The notes under the pieces: generated by a model
What the model was told of the DNA's origin: nothing
The model's input: only the letters and a program-made list of their open reading frames with translations
Databases searched by the model: none
In this document: in pieces, positions 27,371-36,676 of the stretch
Layout of the letters: every line of letters begins with the position of its first letter
Numbering within the stretch: the first letter of the stretch is position 1
DNA from: Bradyrhizobium canariense
GTDB lineage: Bacteria; Pseudomonadota; Alphaproteobacteria; Rhizobiales; Xanthobacteraceae
DNA length: 64,000 bases
NCBI RefSeq assembly: GCF_900105125.1
Contig: NZ_LT629750.1
Span: 4,030,001-4,094,000, forward strand
Direction of reading: 5' to 3'
Translations under genes and position numbers: made by a program

Positions 27371-28747
27371 TCACCGCCCAAGCGGGCTGCGGGAGCCCGA
27401 GGTCGCCACGGCTCTTCGGGTAGCGGGACTGGTAATCTTTGGCCGGGAAACACCAACCGTAAGCCGCAACTCCTTCTCACAGATAAATCCCGTCATGAAG
27501 AACAGAGCCGTCCAGATGTGCTGAGGCGAAAGAAGCACCTGCTCGCTTGTCGCGATCAACAGAATTGTCATGAGAAGAAGCACCGACGTTAGTCCGAATT
27601 GTTGTGCCGGACCATTCATGCACCTTAGGGCCATGACGAGATTTCGCGCCCACAGAAATATGAAGAGAGATGCCCCAACTACTCCAATGTCCAGTAAAAG
27701 CCCGAGCAAGCCATTGTGCGCGCTAACGACAGTCCAATTCACCGCGTCCCCGATTTGCAAAGCCACGGGATTTCCAGGTACCCAAAATGCGGCAAATCCC
27801 CAACCGAACAGCGGCTTCTCGCTTATACTGTCGATGACGTACAACCATAACTGGGTTCGCCCCGTCAGGGTTGCGTCCTTGCCGAGAAACTCCCAGATCA
27901 AGTCTTCGTTGGCCGATAACCAGAAAAGAGCCAGGAAGCAGCTGATGAACAAGCAGATGCTTATTGCTCGGCTTGCGTTCCCCTTGAAATAAAGCCTGCC
28001 AAGGAAGTCGAAGCATAAAAGCGCGGCGATTACGACCATCGCTGTGGATGATTGGCTCAGAAAGGCGACGGTAGTGCACAACGCGATGATGCAGATGGAC
28101 CTAAAGCGTCCTTTCCCGACCCGCAAGCCATGAAGTGCGCCAAGCACCCCTCCTGCCATGACTTGCCCGAGCACATTCTTCTGCGTAAATATCCCGGCGA
28201 AGTCTGGTTCCATTCCATCGAAGGCAGGCGCAGGGGACAGGACGAACTGCCAAAGAAGCGATGCAACTGCGGACAAAGCGCAGGCCCAGCTGAACAAATC
28301 GATCAGATCATCGCGGTCTACAGCCTGCACGATCCCAATAGCACCAACAACCACAAAAAAGTATGCGGTGCCCTGAGTCAAAGTCAGCATCGGCTGAACA
28401 GACCAGAGAGCTGAGACGAGCAGTAAGCTCGCTGCCAGCAGCGGAAGAACTTTATTGAAACGAGCGACAGCTGTCTTGCGCATGCCCGTCCAGAAAAGAA
28501 AAATGCTGACGCATATGCCAAGCAAATTCACCGTCACGGTGATCTCATTTCCGCCCCTTCCGAACGACACGGGGCCATACACAAGCTTGTCAATGACACC
28601 AAAGAAGCTCATGGATTGTAACAGGAAGCAAGCCGAGGCAGCGTAGACTACGAGGCTCACTGAGCCTGATTTAGCTGGATTTGCCGTGCACGTGACATTC
28701 AGGGCATCTCTAGGCCGGCCCGCCAGCAATAGGTTGCGCTGCTTCAC
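27371..28747 (-). CDS. O-antigen ligase / Wzy-type polysaccharide polymerase
   Basis: 458-residue integral membrane protein with about ten to eleven hydrophobic helices. It shows the family signature of the O-antigen ligase/polymerase/ExoQ group: a long periplasmic loop containing GRTQLWLYVIDSISEKPLFG and WGFAAFW, then SAHNGLLGLLLDIGVVG, with Arg and His residues in expected positions. Wzy/ExoQ proteins polymerise lipid-linked repeat units at the periplasmic face; WaaL proteins ligate glycan to lipid A core. In this exopolysaccharide context polymerisation is favoured (inference). It is transcribed leftwards toward the beta-helix gene, with a gap of about 80 bases. Confidence 0.85.
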   Translation of the reverse strand: MKQRNLLLAGRPRDALNVTCTANPAKSGSVSLVVYAASACFLLQSMSFFGVIDKLVYGPVSFGRGGNEITVTVNLLGICVSIFLFWTGMRKTAVARFNKVLPLLAASLLLVSALWSVQPMLTLTQGTAYFFVVVGAIGIVQAVDRDDLIDLFSWACALSAVASLLWQFVLSPAPAFDGMEPDFAGIFTQKNVLGQVMAGGVLGALHGLRVGKGRFRSICIIALCTTVAFLSQSSTAMVVIAALLCFDFLGRLYFKGNASRAISICLFISCFLALFWLSANEDLIWEFLGKDATLTGRTQLWLYVIDSISEKPLFGWGFAAFWVPGNPVALQIGDAVNWTVVSAHNGLLGLLLDIGVVGASLFIFLWARNLVMALRCMNGPAQQFGLTSVLLLMTILLIATSEQVLLSPQHIWTALFFMTGFICEKELRLTVGVSRPKITSPATRRAVATSGSRSPLGR

Positions 28748-29662
28748 GTCCAGGTTTCCTCTTTGCGTCGATCTCGATGCGCCAACCCATCTGAGGCTGT
28801 CAGCGCGGAACTATCTGCGGACAATACTATCTGCGGACAATTCCAAAACGGCCGAGTCTGATCCGGCGAACGCTCTTCAGCGTATTCGTGGCGTAAAGCC
28901 CACCGCCGTGCGGCGCCCTGGAGCCGAACCGCCAAACCGATGCGCGCATCGGTGCGCCCGCTTTGGCCTGCTCGCGAGGCGCAACGAGCTTCCCGCTGGC
29001 TTCCAAAGAAGAATTTGGACGGCCTCACTTCATCACCCATGCGTGGCAAAGGCTGGCAAAGGCAGTCCAATTATTGCGCTTTGCGAAGCTTGTAAGCGTC
29101 GTGTCGTCCGCGTGTTTAGAAATGAAATCAGATTCCGGATGGTGTTTGTATAGTGCTCCCCATGCCCACTCCCTTGACCGATGTTCCGCCATGCGGCCCA
29201 AAAACTGAGCCAAGACGTCGGTATCTGGCGGCAACTGACGTCCAACAAGAGGCCGGATGTCGCCATGGACTTTGAGGTCGCCGTCATGAGATGCCGCGTT
29301 CATAACTATCCGCTTGTCTCAGTCCTACGGGGTTGAACCAGGCAGTCCAACAATCGCCGGAGGACACGGCACGGTTTAATGCATATTGGCAAATTATTAA
29401 AGTATTAAATTACTGAGGATTAAATTGTTGACCCATCCTGGGTTCGTTAACCAAGGACGCTACAACTGGTAGGGGCGCCGAATTGTCGCGAACATGCCGG
29501 TTTTACGCTCCATTCCGGCAATTGAAGCCGAGTTCGCCCGCCGCCCGCAATACCTCGACGAGTTGCGCTCCCCCGGTTGACGCCGAAGTCGCTGGCATAT
29601 ATATAATTTATAATCGCATTTAAATAATTCTGATTTAATGTTCGCTAGCTGGAATCTCGCCA
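28748..29662. other. Long divergent region, partly AT-rich
   Basis: It lies between the leftward Wzy-like gene and the rightward acyltransferases. A small leftward hypothetical frame (29025-29303) is described separately. About 29375-29440 and 29595-29645 are strongly AT-rich and probably hold the promoter of the acyltransferase pair. The rest shows nothing I recognise. Confidence 0.4.
29025..29303 (-). CDS. Hypothetical protein
   Basis: 92-residue frame with reasonably GC-rich third positions and a mixed hydrophilic composition (for example REWAWGALYKHHPESDF). No family is recognised and no strong ribosome site precedes the ATG at 29303. It could be a real small gene or the remainder of a longer one. 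An overlapping leftward frame at 28744-29070 is less convincing. Confidence 0.3.
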   Translation of the reverse strand: MNAASHDGDLKVHGDIRPLVGRQLPPDTDVLAQFLGRMAEHRSREWAWGALYKHHPESDFISKHADDTTLTSFAKRNNWTAFASLCHAWVMK

Positions 29663-30580
29663 ATGAGGCCTGCGCAGCCTGGCACCAAATTTTGCTTTCT
29701 CCAGGCGCTCCGAGCAATCGCGGCTTGGCTAGTCATTGCGGACCATGCCCTGATTGCTGTCACCCATGGTGAACCATCAAACCCGGTTACGTCTTTCGCT
29801 TGGGCGCTCGGCGGCAGTGGTGTCTACATCTTCTTCGTCATTTCCGGTTTCATCATGGCCCACATCAGCTGGGATGATTTCGGGCAGCCCGGCGCTGCGC
29901 AGCAGTTCATGCGGCGACGCATCGTTCGAATTGTGCCGCTCTATTGGCTTGCCACGATGGGCGCTATTGTCTTCCATAGGGCTTCGGCAAACGATACCGT
30001 GCCCGCCGGATTGCCGGAATTGCTGCAATCGCTCTTTTTCATTCCGTACTACGCCGAGAATGTTGGCTGGGCGCCCATATTGCGCCAAGGCTGGACGTTG
30101 AACTACGAAATGATGTTCTATGTCCTGTTTGCGGTGGCCCTGACACTCCCGCGCAAAGTGGCGTTGTGGGGGGTCGCAGTTGCACTCGGCCTCTTCACTT
30201 TGATCGGCCCGGTTTTGCAGCCTGGCATTTTATCGTATCTGAGCTCTCCGATCACACTCTGGTTTGTGCTTGGGATCGGACTAGCCTGGCTGTGGCGGTC
30301 ATGTGGTTTCAGCGAACCGGAAGGTCTCGCAAGGTCGGTTAAATTCCTGGAGCCGTTCGGCGACGCGTCCTACTCCACATATCTCGTGCACGGAGTGACG
30401 CTCACCATGCTCCTGCAAGTCTGGCGAGTACCGTCGGCATGGTTCGTACCGGTCGCCATGGTGGTCGCGGCCGGGGCCGGGCTTGCAGTGCACATTTTCG
30501 TCGAAAAACCGATGTTGCACGCGATAGCCGGAAAGAAGCCTTTGATTATCAACCGCGGCGCCCACAATGTTGGACTATAA
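29663..30580 (+). CDS. Acyltransferase-3 family membrane protein (first of pair)
   Basis: 305-residue multi-pass membrane O-acyltransferase. The family's N-terminal block is present: FLQALRAIAAWLVIADHALI with the catalytic-type His in ADH, then GVYIFFVISGFIMAH and RRRIVRIVPLYWLAT. About eight to nine transmembrane helices follow, with a C-terminal YSTYLVHGVTL block and FVEKPM. These enzymes (ExoZ/OafA type) transfer acetyl or other acyl groups to sugars of surface polysaccharides across the inner membrane. The end overlaps the start of the next acyltransferase gene by 14 bases. The donor is probably acetyl-CoA (family knowledge). Confidence 0.88.
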   Translation: MRPAQPGTKFCFLQALRAIAAWLVIADHALIAVTHGEPSNPVTSFAWALGGSGVYIFFVISGFIMAHISWDDFGQPGAAQQFMRRRIVRIVPLYWLATMGAIVFHRASANDTVPAGLPELLQSLFFIPYYAENVGWAPILRQGWTLNYEMMFYVLFAVALTLPRKVALWGVAVALGLFTLIGPVLQPGILSYLSSPITLWFVLGIGLAWLWRSCGFSEPEGLARSVKFLEPFGDASYSTYLVHGVTLTMLLQVWRVPSAWFVPVAMVVAAGAGLAVHIFVEKPMLHAIAGKKPLIINRGAHNVGL

Positions 30581-31721
30581 GCGGCAAAACAACTTCGATG
30601 CGGTCCGGTTGTTTCTTGCGATGACCGTTGTTCTCGGTCATTTGACGTGGATGTTGCCCGGCAATTATGGGCCCTTGCAGATCGCACTCAATCACTTTGA
30701 CGGTGCCAAGGCCGTTGACTGTTTCTTTGTAATCAGCGGATTCCTGATTTTCCGCAGCTTCAGGCGATCGAAATCGCATGCGGACTATTGGAGTAACCGT
30801 ATTCGGCGTATTTATCCCGCTTTGGTCGCGGTCATCGTTGCGACCGTTATATGGGGCGCGTTCGTTACAACGACGTCGCCGAAGGAATATTTCAGCTCTC
30901 CAACGCTTGGTTATCTGATTTACAATTTGCTGTTCATGTCCTTCAGGCAAAATTCGCTGCCTGGGGTTTTCGAAAATAGTCAGATCCATTTCCTGAACGG
31001 TGCACTCTGGACGCTGAAAATCGAGGCGATGTTCTACATCAGTGTGCCGCTTATCGTTTTCTTTGCTCGAAAATTTTTGCGATTCGAGATCCTTGCGGTT
31101 ATTTTGTATCTGCTATCCGTTATATTCAAAATGACGTTGCATCACATGGCGGTAACAAAGCAGCTGCCGGTCTATGATAACTGGGGTAGCCAGCTGCCTG
31201 GTCAGCTTTCGTTCTTCATGGCTGGGGGATTGCTGGAGTATTGCTCAGAGACCTTTCGTCGGCACGCATCAGTTTATCTCGGCCTCGCGGTGCTAGGCTT
31301 GGCAGTCAGTAATTGGCTGGGCGCTTACGCACTCTATCCAATCTCGCTTGCTATCGTCGTGATCTACGTCTGCGATGCGCTTCCATACTTGGGCAACATT
31401 TCCAGATACGGGGATTTCTCTTACGGGCTTTATGTATCTCATTTCCCGATCATACTGTCGTTCGCCGCTCTCAGCGTGCTGCCCGGAAATCCGATTCTAA
31501 GAGCGGTCATAGCTCTGCTGGCCTGCCTGATTTACGCAGTCCTGTCGTGGCACCTGATTGAGAAACGGTGGCTGCGGCCCAGGAACCGTTTATCGCCGGT
31601 TACCCTTCGGCCCAGGTTGGCAGGAAACGAGCCTCATCCTCTGCCGGCCGCCGCGTCGTACCCTATGGCCACGTGGCAGCAGCCGTTGGCTCCGAATGCC
31701 GACCGTTCGCTCGTTCCGTAG
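30567..31721 (+). CDS. Acyltransferase-3 family membrane protein (second of pair)
   Basis: 384-residue membrane O-acyltransferase of the same superfamily as its neighbour but clearly different in sequence. Family blocks are NNFDAVRLFLAMTVVLGHLT, DCFFVISGFLIFRSFRR, RIRRIYPALVAV and the late SYGLYVSHFPIIL and LIEKRWLRP. About ten membrane helices are predicted, followed by a proline-rich cytoplasmic tail (about residues 345-384). It is co-translated with the first acyltransferase through a 14-base overlap. Two different acyltransferases side by side suggest two distinct O-acyl decorations or positions on the glycan (inference). Confidence 0.88.
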   Translation: MLDYKRQNNFDAVRLFLAMTVVLGHLTWMLPGNYGPLQIALNHFDGAKAVDCFFVISGFLIFRSFRRSKSHADYWSNRIRRIYPALVAVIVATVIWGAFVTTTSPKEYFSSPTLGYLIYNLLFMSFRQNSLPGVFENSQIHFLNGALWTLKIEAMFYISVPLIVFFARKFLRFEILAVILYLLSVIFKMTLHHMAVTKQLPVYDNWGSQLPGQLSFFMAGGLLEYCSETFRRHASVYLGLAVLGLAVSNWLGAYALYPISLAIVVIYVCDALPYLGNISRYGDFSYGLYVSHFPIILSFAALSVLPGNPILRAVIALLACLIYAVLSWHLIEKRWLRPRNRLSPVTLRPRLAGNEPHPLPAAASYPMATWQQPLAPNADRSLVP

Positions 31722-31947
31722 ACGTCCACCAATTGGACGACGGCCTTTCTGGAAGGGCTGCGCTTCACACTCCGGTCCTGGTCAGGCCAGAACGAATCTG
31801 GATCGAGGAGCAAGGTCAGCGCCTTCGACTAATAGGTGCAAATATTAATTCGTGACCATTTAATTTGACCCAGAATAAATGGTTGACTTTAAATTTTATA
31901 TGATTATTTTCGAATTTTAATTTTCAACATAATAATAGAGGTGGATT
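31722..31947 (+). promoter_or_regulatory. AT-rich leader upstream of the epimerase gene
   Basis: About 31845-31940 is almost entirely A and T, in sharp contrast to the flanks. It contains ttgact near 31883 and ends in the ribosome site agaggtgg just before ATG 31948. It is a likely promoter/silencer-binding region, comparable with the tracts before 491, 7213 and 29663. Exact promoter boxes are not assigned. Confidence 0.45.
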
Positions 31948-32934
31948 ATGAAATTCGCTCTGGTCTGCGGAGCAGGTGGTTTCATTGGCGGTCATCTCGT
32001 CAAGCGCCTCAAGCAGGACGGATTTTGGGTTCGCGGCGTCGATCTGAAATTTCATGAGTACTCGGAGACCCATGCCGACGATTTCGTCGTAGGCGATTTA
32101 CGAGACCAAGGGTTTTGCCGCGCTATCGTCGACCGCCGGTTTGATGAAGTGTATCAGCTCGCCGCCGACATGGGGGGCGCCGGCTATATTTTCACCGGCG
32201 AGCACGACGCCGACGTGATGCACAACTCAGCCACCATCAATTTGAACGTACTCGACGCCTGTCACAAGCGCGGCGTCAAAAAGATCTTCTACTCATCATC
32301 GGCTTGCATATACCCCGCCTATAACCAGGAAGATCCGCACAACCCGAAATGCTCTGAGGACTCGGCCTATCCGGCAGCGCCCGACAGTGAGTATGGCTGG
32401 GAAAAGCTGTTCAGCGAGCGCCTGTACATGGCGTACCGGCGAAACTACGGGATGCAAACCCACATCGCTCGTTATCATAACATCTTCGGGCCAGAAGGGA
32501 CCTGGACCGGAGGCCGTGAAAAGGCCCCGGCTGCGGTCTGTCGCAAGGTCGCGATGGCGAGCAGCGGAGAAGAGATCGAAGTCTGGGGTGACGGCCAGCA
32601 GACGCGGTCTTTCCTTTATATCGACGAGTGTATCGAAGGTACCGTGCGGCTGTTGCGGTCGAACTTCGTTGGACCGGTCAACATTGGTTCGGAGGAAATG
32701 GTCACCATCAACCAGCTTGTGGACCAGGTGGCTGATATCGCCGGCAAGAGGATTGGCAAAAAACACGTACCCGGGCCGCAGGGTGTGCGAGGTCGTAACT
32801 CCGATAACAGGTTCATCAGCGAGAAGCTGGGCTGGCGGCCGAGCAGGTCGCTCCGCGCAGGGCTTGAGCCCACTTACCAGTGGATAGCGGCGCAAGCTGC
32901 GAGCATTACCATCGCCACGAGGCGGGTGGCCTGA
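31948..32934 (+). CDS. GDP-mannose 3,5-epimerase-like NAD-dependent epimerase
   Basis: 328-residue extended SDR with AGGFIGGHLVKRL at the N terminus, the catalytic serine block YSSSACIYPAYN and the Tyr-Lys pair in YGWEKLFSERLY. The blocks QLAADMGGAGYIFTGEHDAD and HNIFGPEGTWTGGREKAPAA closely resemble GDP-mannose 3,5-epimerases and the related bacterial GDP-heptose epimerases. Because the locus makes a GDP-type heptose, the substrate could be a GDP-heptose rather than GDP-mannose (inference). The start ATG has a strong site agaggtgg. The downstream genes are glycosyltransferases in the same direction. Confidence 0.85.
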   Translation: MKFALVCGAGGFIGGHLVKRLKQDGFWVRGVDLKFHEYSETHADDFVVGDLRDQGFCRAIVDRRFDEVYQLAADMGGAGYIFTGEHDADVMHNSATINLNVLDACHKRGVKKIFYSSSACIYPAYNQEDPHNPKCSEDSAYPAAPDSEYGWEKLFSERLYMAYRRNYGMQTHIARYHNIFGPEGTWTGGREKAPAAVCRKVAMASSGEEIEVWGDGQQTRSFLYIDECIEGTVRLLRSNFVGPVNIGSEEMVTINQLVDQVADIAGKRIGKKHVPGPQGVRGRNSDNRFISEKLGWRPSRSLRAGLEPTYQWIAAQAASITIATRRVA

Positions 32935-33197
32935 GGGACCACTGCGATGGCGTGTCCAGTTCGCTTGAAGCGAAATTCTGCGTCAGACCGTGTCGCCCGT
33001 TGTGCTCAAAAGACATCAAGCTCGTCTGGACAGGATTCGACGGCGTCGCAGCTCGAGACACTCGGTCGGAATGGAAGCCGTCCATCTAGCGTCGTGTCGC
33101 CGTGGATTGGCGCGACAGCGGCGAACTGCACGAAACGCACCGAGCGGGCAGGAGCACGTTAGTGGACTGTGCATCTGATTTTGTAAGGCGAGCTGAC

Positions 33198-34361
33198 GTG
33201 GACACTCATAGTCCTCCGGCGCAGACCGTGTTTATTGTTGTGTCAGGCGGACTGGAGCATGGTGGTGGCATCGGTCGCCAGATGGGTTATTTCCTCCAAG
33301 CCCGCCAGGACACCGAACAAAGATTGCGTTACCGGGTCATTGACTCGCGTGGCCCGTGGTATCTTGGGGCTTCACCGCCGCATATTATCGGCTCGATCGC
33401 TTATTTTGGCCGTGCCATTCTCATCCTGTCTCGCGCGTGTTTTTCGTCGCCTTGTGTGGCGCACGTCAACATCGCAGGTCGCGGCAGCACCATTCGAAAG
33501 CTCATTCTTCTGACGATCGGCCGGGCGTTCGGATTGCGCTACGTCCTGCATGTCCATGACTACAACTACGCTGAGTATTATCGCGGCCAGAGGAAGTTTC
33601 TTCAAAAGCTGATCACAACGATGTTTCGCAGAGCGGAGACAGTCGTTGTACTCGGGCGGCGAGACCTCGAATTGGTCTCCCAAACGCTCCAGCTGAGCAA
33701 GGACCGCATGGTCGTCCTTCATAACGCTGTCCCCGATCCCGGCCCGAGTCCCGATAGACGTCCGATCCCTGGAAAGCCGTGTCAGCTTCTCTTTCTGGGA
33801 TACCTCAGCGCTCGAAAGGGTGTGGCAGAGCTGCTGAAGGCCCTCGCCAGCCCAGCCGTAAAACACCTGCGCTGGCAAGCGACGCTCGCTGGAGATGGCC
33901 CAATCGACGAGTACCGTGCTCTCGCGAAAGACCTCGGCATTCTGGACTCGCTAAGCTTTCCAGGCTGGGTCGATGAGAGGCGCGTGAGCGAACTGTGCAC
34001 CGGTGCCGACGTCCTCGTTCTTCCCTCTTACGCCGAGGGGCTGGCGATGTCGGTGCTGGAAGGCCTGTCGCATGGCCTCGCCGTGATCACGACCCCGGTC
34101 GGCGCACATTTGGAAGTGATCGAGCCGGAGGTGTCGGGAATACTGGTGCCGCCCGGAGATATCGCGGCGCTCGGCGACGCATTGGTCCGCGTGATTGAAG
34201 ATGAGAGTCTTCGCACCCGGCTGTCGAGGGGCGCGCGTGCCCGCTTCCTCGAGAAATTCGACGCTCGTCGCTATGTGGCCCGACTCGAGCAGCTTCATGC
34301 CGACCTGTTCGCGCCCCAACATGATCATCCGAAGCCGGTGGAGAAAGGACTGATACCATGA
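33198..34361 (+). CDS. Family 4 glycosyltransferase (GT-B)
   Basis: 387-residue retaining glycosyltransferase. N-terminal block SGGLEHGGGIGRQMGYFLQA begins the acceptor domain. The C-terminal donor domain shows LFLGYLSARKGVAELLKAL, LAGDGPIDEYRALAKDLGI, FPGWVDERRVSELCTGADV and the E-x7-E motif in PSYAEGLAMSVLEGLSHGL. GTG 33198 is preferred as start because AAGGCGAG lies just upstream and the protein then begins near the usual first strand; the frame is open to 33102. The stop overlaps the next gene (ATGA). It adds one sugar to the glycan repeat unit; the donor is unknown. Confidence 0.86.
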   Translation: MDTHSPPAQTVFIVVSGGLEHGGGIGRQMGYFLQARQDTEQRLRYRVIDSRGPWYLGASPPHIIGSIAYFGRAILILSRACFSSPCVAHVNIAGRGSTIRKLILLTIGRAFGLRYVLHVHDYNYAEYYRGQRKFLQKLITTMFRRAETVVVLGRRDLELVSQTLQLSKDRMVVLHNAVPDPGPSPDRRPIPGKPCQLLFLGYLSARKGVAELLKALASPAVKHLRWQATLAGDGPIDEYRALAKDLGILDSLSFPGWVDERRVSELCTGADVLVLPSYAEGLAMSVLEGLSHGLAVITTPVGAHLEVIEPEVSGILVPPGDIAALGDALVRVIEDESLRTRLSRGARARFLEKFDARRYVARLEQLHADLFAPQHDHPKPVEKGLIP

Positions 34362-35185
34362 CCTACTTGGCCGACCCATGCGAAAGCAGCTACCGCCAGC
34401 CGACGAGCGTCCCGAGCGTAATTCCCAGGGTGAACATTCTTGGAGTCGGCGTCTCGCCGGTCAATCTCACGCAAACCATCGACGTACTGGAAGGATGGCG
34501 AACTGAGGGACGCCGCGAATACATCCTTTGCACTTCGGTTCACGGCCTGATGGAAGCTCAGCGAGATCCCGAGGTTCGACGCGCCCTGAACCGGTCTGGC
34601 CTGACGGTAGAGGACGGGATGCCTCTTGTCTGGTGGTGCCAGCGTTCCGGCTATTGCAATGCAGGCCGCGTCAACGGGCCAGATCTATTCTTTGCGATGT
34701 GCGAAAGGGCACGTCAAAATGGCCACCGGCACTATTTTTACGGCAGCAGTCCTCGTACCATCGAGGCCATGATTTCGCGCCTCGCGGAGCGCTTCCCCGG
34801 CATGACCATAGCTGGGTATCGGTCGCCTCCATTCCGGCCGCTAACACCTGAGGAAGACGACGCCGATATCCGAGCTATCAATGAAACACGTCCCGACTAC
34901 GTCTGGGTGGGGCTTGGATGCCCAAAGCAAGACAAGTGGGTCGCGCAACACGTCGGCAAGATTCAAGCCGCTGCGTTGATTGGCGTGGGAGCTGCTTTCG
35001 ATATCGTCGCGGGGACACAGCCCCGGGCGCCGCGATGGATGCAGCGTTCCGGCTCCGAGTGGCTATTCCGCCTCATGATGGAGCCTCGGCGGCTTGCTCA
35101 CCGCTATCTCGTCTATAACACGATGTTTGTAGCGCGGGCGCTGCAGCAGGTTGCCGGATGGAAATCCTACGCACGGGACTGGTGA
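34358..35185 (+). CDS. WecG/TagA/CpsF-family glycosyltransferase
   Basis: 275-residue inverting glycosyltransferase of the WecG/TagA (GT26) family, which adds N-acetylmannosamine-type or other sugars to lipid-linked intermediates. Key family blocks are present: LCTSVHGLMEAQRDPEVRRA, LTVEDGMPLVWW with the catalytic-type Asp, YFYGSSPRTIEAM and WVGLGCPKQDKWVAQH. A C-terminal amphipathic Arg-rich tail probably anchors it to the membrane. Translation is coupled to the GT4 gene by a four-base overlap. It ends the glycan locus; downstream is a graveyard of phage and repeat fragments. Confidence 0.9.
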   Translation: MTYLADPCESSYRQPTSVPSVIPRVNILGVGVSPVNLTQTIDVLEGWRTEGRREYILCTSVHGLMEAQRDPEVRRALNRSGLTVEDGMPLVWWCQRSGYCNAGRVNGPDLFFAMCERARQNGHRHYFYGSSPRTIEAMISRLAERFPGMTIAGYRSPPFRPLTPEEDDADIRAINETRPDYVWVGLGCPKQDKWVAQHVGKIQAAALIGVGAAFDIVAGTQPRAPRWMQRSGSEWLFRLMMEPRRLAHRYLVYNTMFVARALQQVAGWKSYARDW

Positions 35186-35655
35186 GTTTTGCGCGCGGCA
35201 TTTTGCATTTGGACGCCGCTGATAGTCAGTCCGCAGCGGATCGATTCCGCAATCCGAGGAACATTATTTCCTCGAACAGTACGACGAAATCAGATTCGCC
35301 AGTGCCAATGCGGCGCAGAGTGCATCGCATTCGATTTGCCGGATGACCCGCGAGACGTTGCTCGTCGCCGCCTCGGTCCTTTGGTGCACCGTGTCGGCTT
35401 GCAGCCTGCTCTATATAATCTTGATCGCCCCGCCGTAACGCCGCGTCAGTTGGCGGCCTCTTCGCCTTGAGAAAACTCACCGGCGAGAACCGGCAGCCCG
35501 GCCTACCCTTCGGAGGTAAAACTGAGCAGCGGCAGAACGAACAAATCGGTATTTGCCCCTTTTTGTACCTCTTTTGAGGTAGTGGCTTGCGAGCTGGCAG
35601 TGTCCTATACCCCCTTTTGTAGTTCCCGCGTCCATTTCAAGTATGGGGATTCCAA
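35186..35655. other. Gene-poor region after the glycan locus
   Basis: Apart from the decayed Trp-rich fragment at about 35456-35560, no coding sequence is recognised. A repeated motif ccctttttgtac and ccccttttgtag occurs near 35557 and 35612. Confidence 0.35.
35456..35560 (-). pseudogene. Decayed Trp-rich (W_rich_C-like) repeat fragment
   Basis: On the minus strand one frame reads LPLLSF, then a stop, then AGLPVLAGEFSQ before ending. This matches the block ELSYAGLPVVAGQFSDQ of the repeat protein at 3513-6554. The similarity covers only about 25 residues and is interrupted, so it is a relic of a related gene. Confidence 0.4.
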
Positions 35656-35919
35656 ATGAGTTCTCTTCCGGAGAGCCTTCTTGCTGACATGTGCGACATA
35701 CGACTAGCGCTGATCGCCGAGACGGCAGGCAATTTCAAAGCTCAGCTGCTCGACCTGACGAAGCTGCGCGATCAGGTCAGAAAAGCAGAACAATCAGTCC
35801 TGAGGTTTGAGGCACGCAAATCAACGGATTGGTTTGTGCTGTCCGGATCTAAGCCAACCCCCATCAAGCCATTTATTAAACAGGATGGTGTGATCGGCCC
35901 GCAAGCTGGCGTGGGGTAG
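35656..35919 (+). CDS. Small hypothetical protein
   Basis: 87-residue protein from ATG 35656, preceded by ggggatt at a workable distance. The N-terminal two thirds is predicted helical and charged (TKLRDQVRKAEQSVLRFEAR), and the C terminus ends KQDGVIGPQAGVG. No family is recognised. It sits among phage-like remnants and may itself be phage-derived. Confidence 0.4.
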   Translation: MSSLPESLLADMCDIRLALIAETAGNFKAQLLDLTKLRDQVRKAEQSVLRFEARKSTDWFVLSGSKPTPIKPFIKQDGVIGPQAGVG

Positions 35920-36088
35920 GTCTTAGGAACGGTTTTGCCGCGGTCGTATTGTCTGCTGACAAACTGCGAGACGAACTTGGCCTCGCGAAAGCTCGTTTTA
36001 TTGACCTTTGCGATCATTGGGCTAAACCCAGACGCGTTCAGACATCGCCCCTCGGGATACATCCATTATGACGCGGGAGGCGCGGCGT

Positions 36089-36433
36089 TCACATCATCCC
36101 GTGAGTATCGGTCGAGAATGTCCTCGCTCGCTGATGAAGATCCCCGAGCAGACCATGACGATCAGCTATGTTCATTCCATTCCGGATCTTATTGAGTTCT
36201 GCTGGAGGCAGGTTCTTTTTCAGATTGTCCTGCTGCTCTTTCGTCATCAAATCATAGACGAAAGCGCGCGGGTCTTGCTTGGTGCCCCAATCCACCATGA
36301 ACTTGCCGAAGTCGGATGGCTGCTTCTTGCCATATTCAACAAGGTTATTGAACTCAAGAACACCCGCCTGCTGCATGCGCTGTGGTAGCGGGAGAGCGAG
36401 CCAGTCAGGACAGCCGACAGCAAAACACAGCAT
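36089..36433 (-). pseudogene. Fragment of an unrecognised, possibly phage, protein
   Basis: The leftward frame contains clearly protein-like sequence (FNNLVEYGKKQPSDFGKFMV, then KEQQDNLKKNLPPAELNKIR) but begins with sequence that reads like another frame. The upstream minus-strand frame at about 36430-36650 (RYEKRPQLERNGIDTSNEVG) looks like its continuation, shifted. I do not recognise the family. The two half-frames suggest a frameshifted gene of about 180 codons. Confidence 0.4.
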
Positions 36434-36676
36434 TTCCTGCCGTTATGAGCCTGGCTCGTGGCGTCAGTCGTCGTTTCCGTCTTGACCGTTACTCGAAGCC
36501 ACAATCGCGCCACTAGATTGTTCCCGCTGCCGTTCGCGAGGCGTTCCATCACGTCACCTACCTCGTTAGAAGTATCGATCCCATTTCGTTCCAGTTGCGG
36601 TCTCTTTTCGTACCTACCATGAAAGGCTGTACCAGAAAGGCAATGGTTCGTTGAAGGATGGATACCACACCGCACG
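36434..36676. other. Region without an intact gene
   Basis: This contains only the probable out-of-frame continuation of the leftward fragment described at 36089-36433. No signal for a promoter or RNA gene was seen. Confidence 0.35.

Noticed and set aside
33020..33060. A gttcga-like stretch suggesting a tRNA T-arm
   Set aside because: No acceptor stem or anticodon arm could be folded around it; no tRNA gene was found anywhere in the window.
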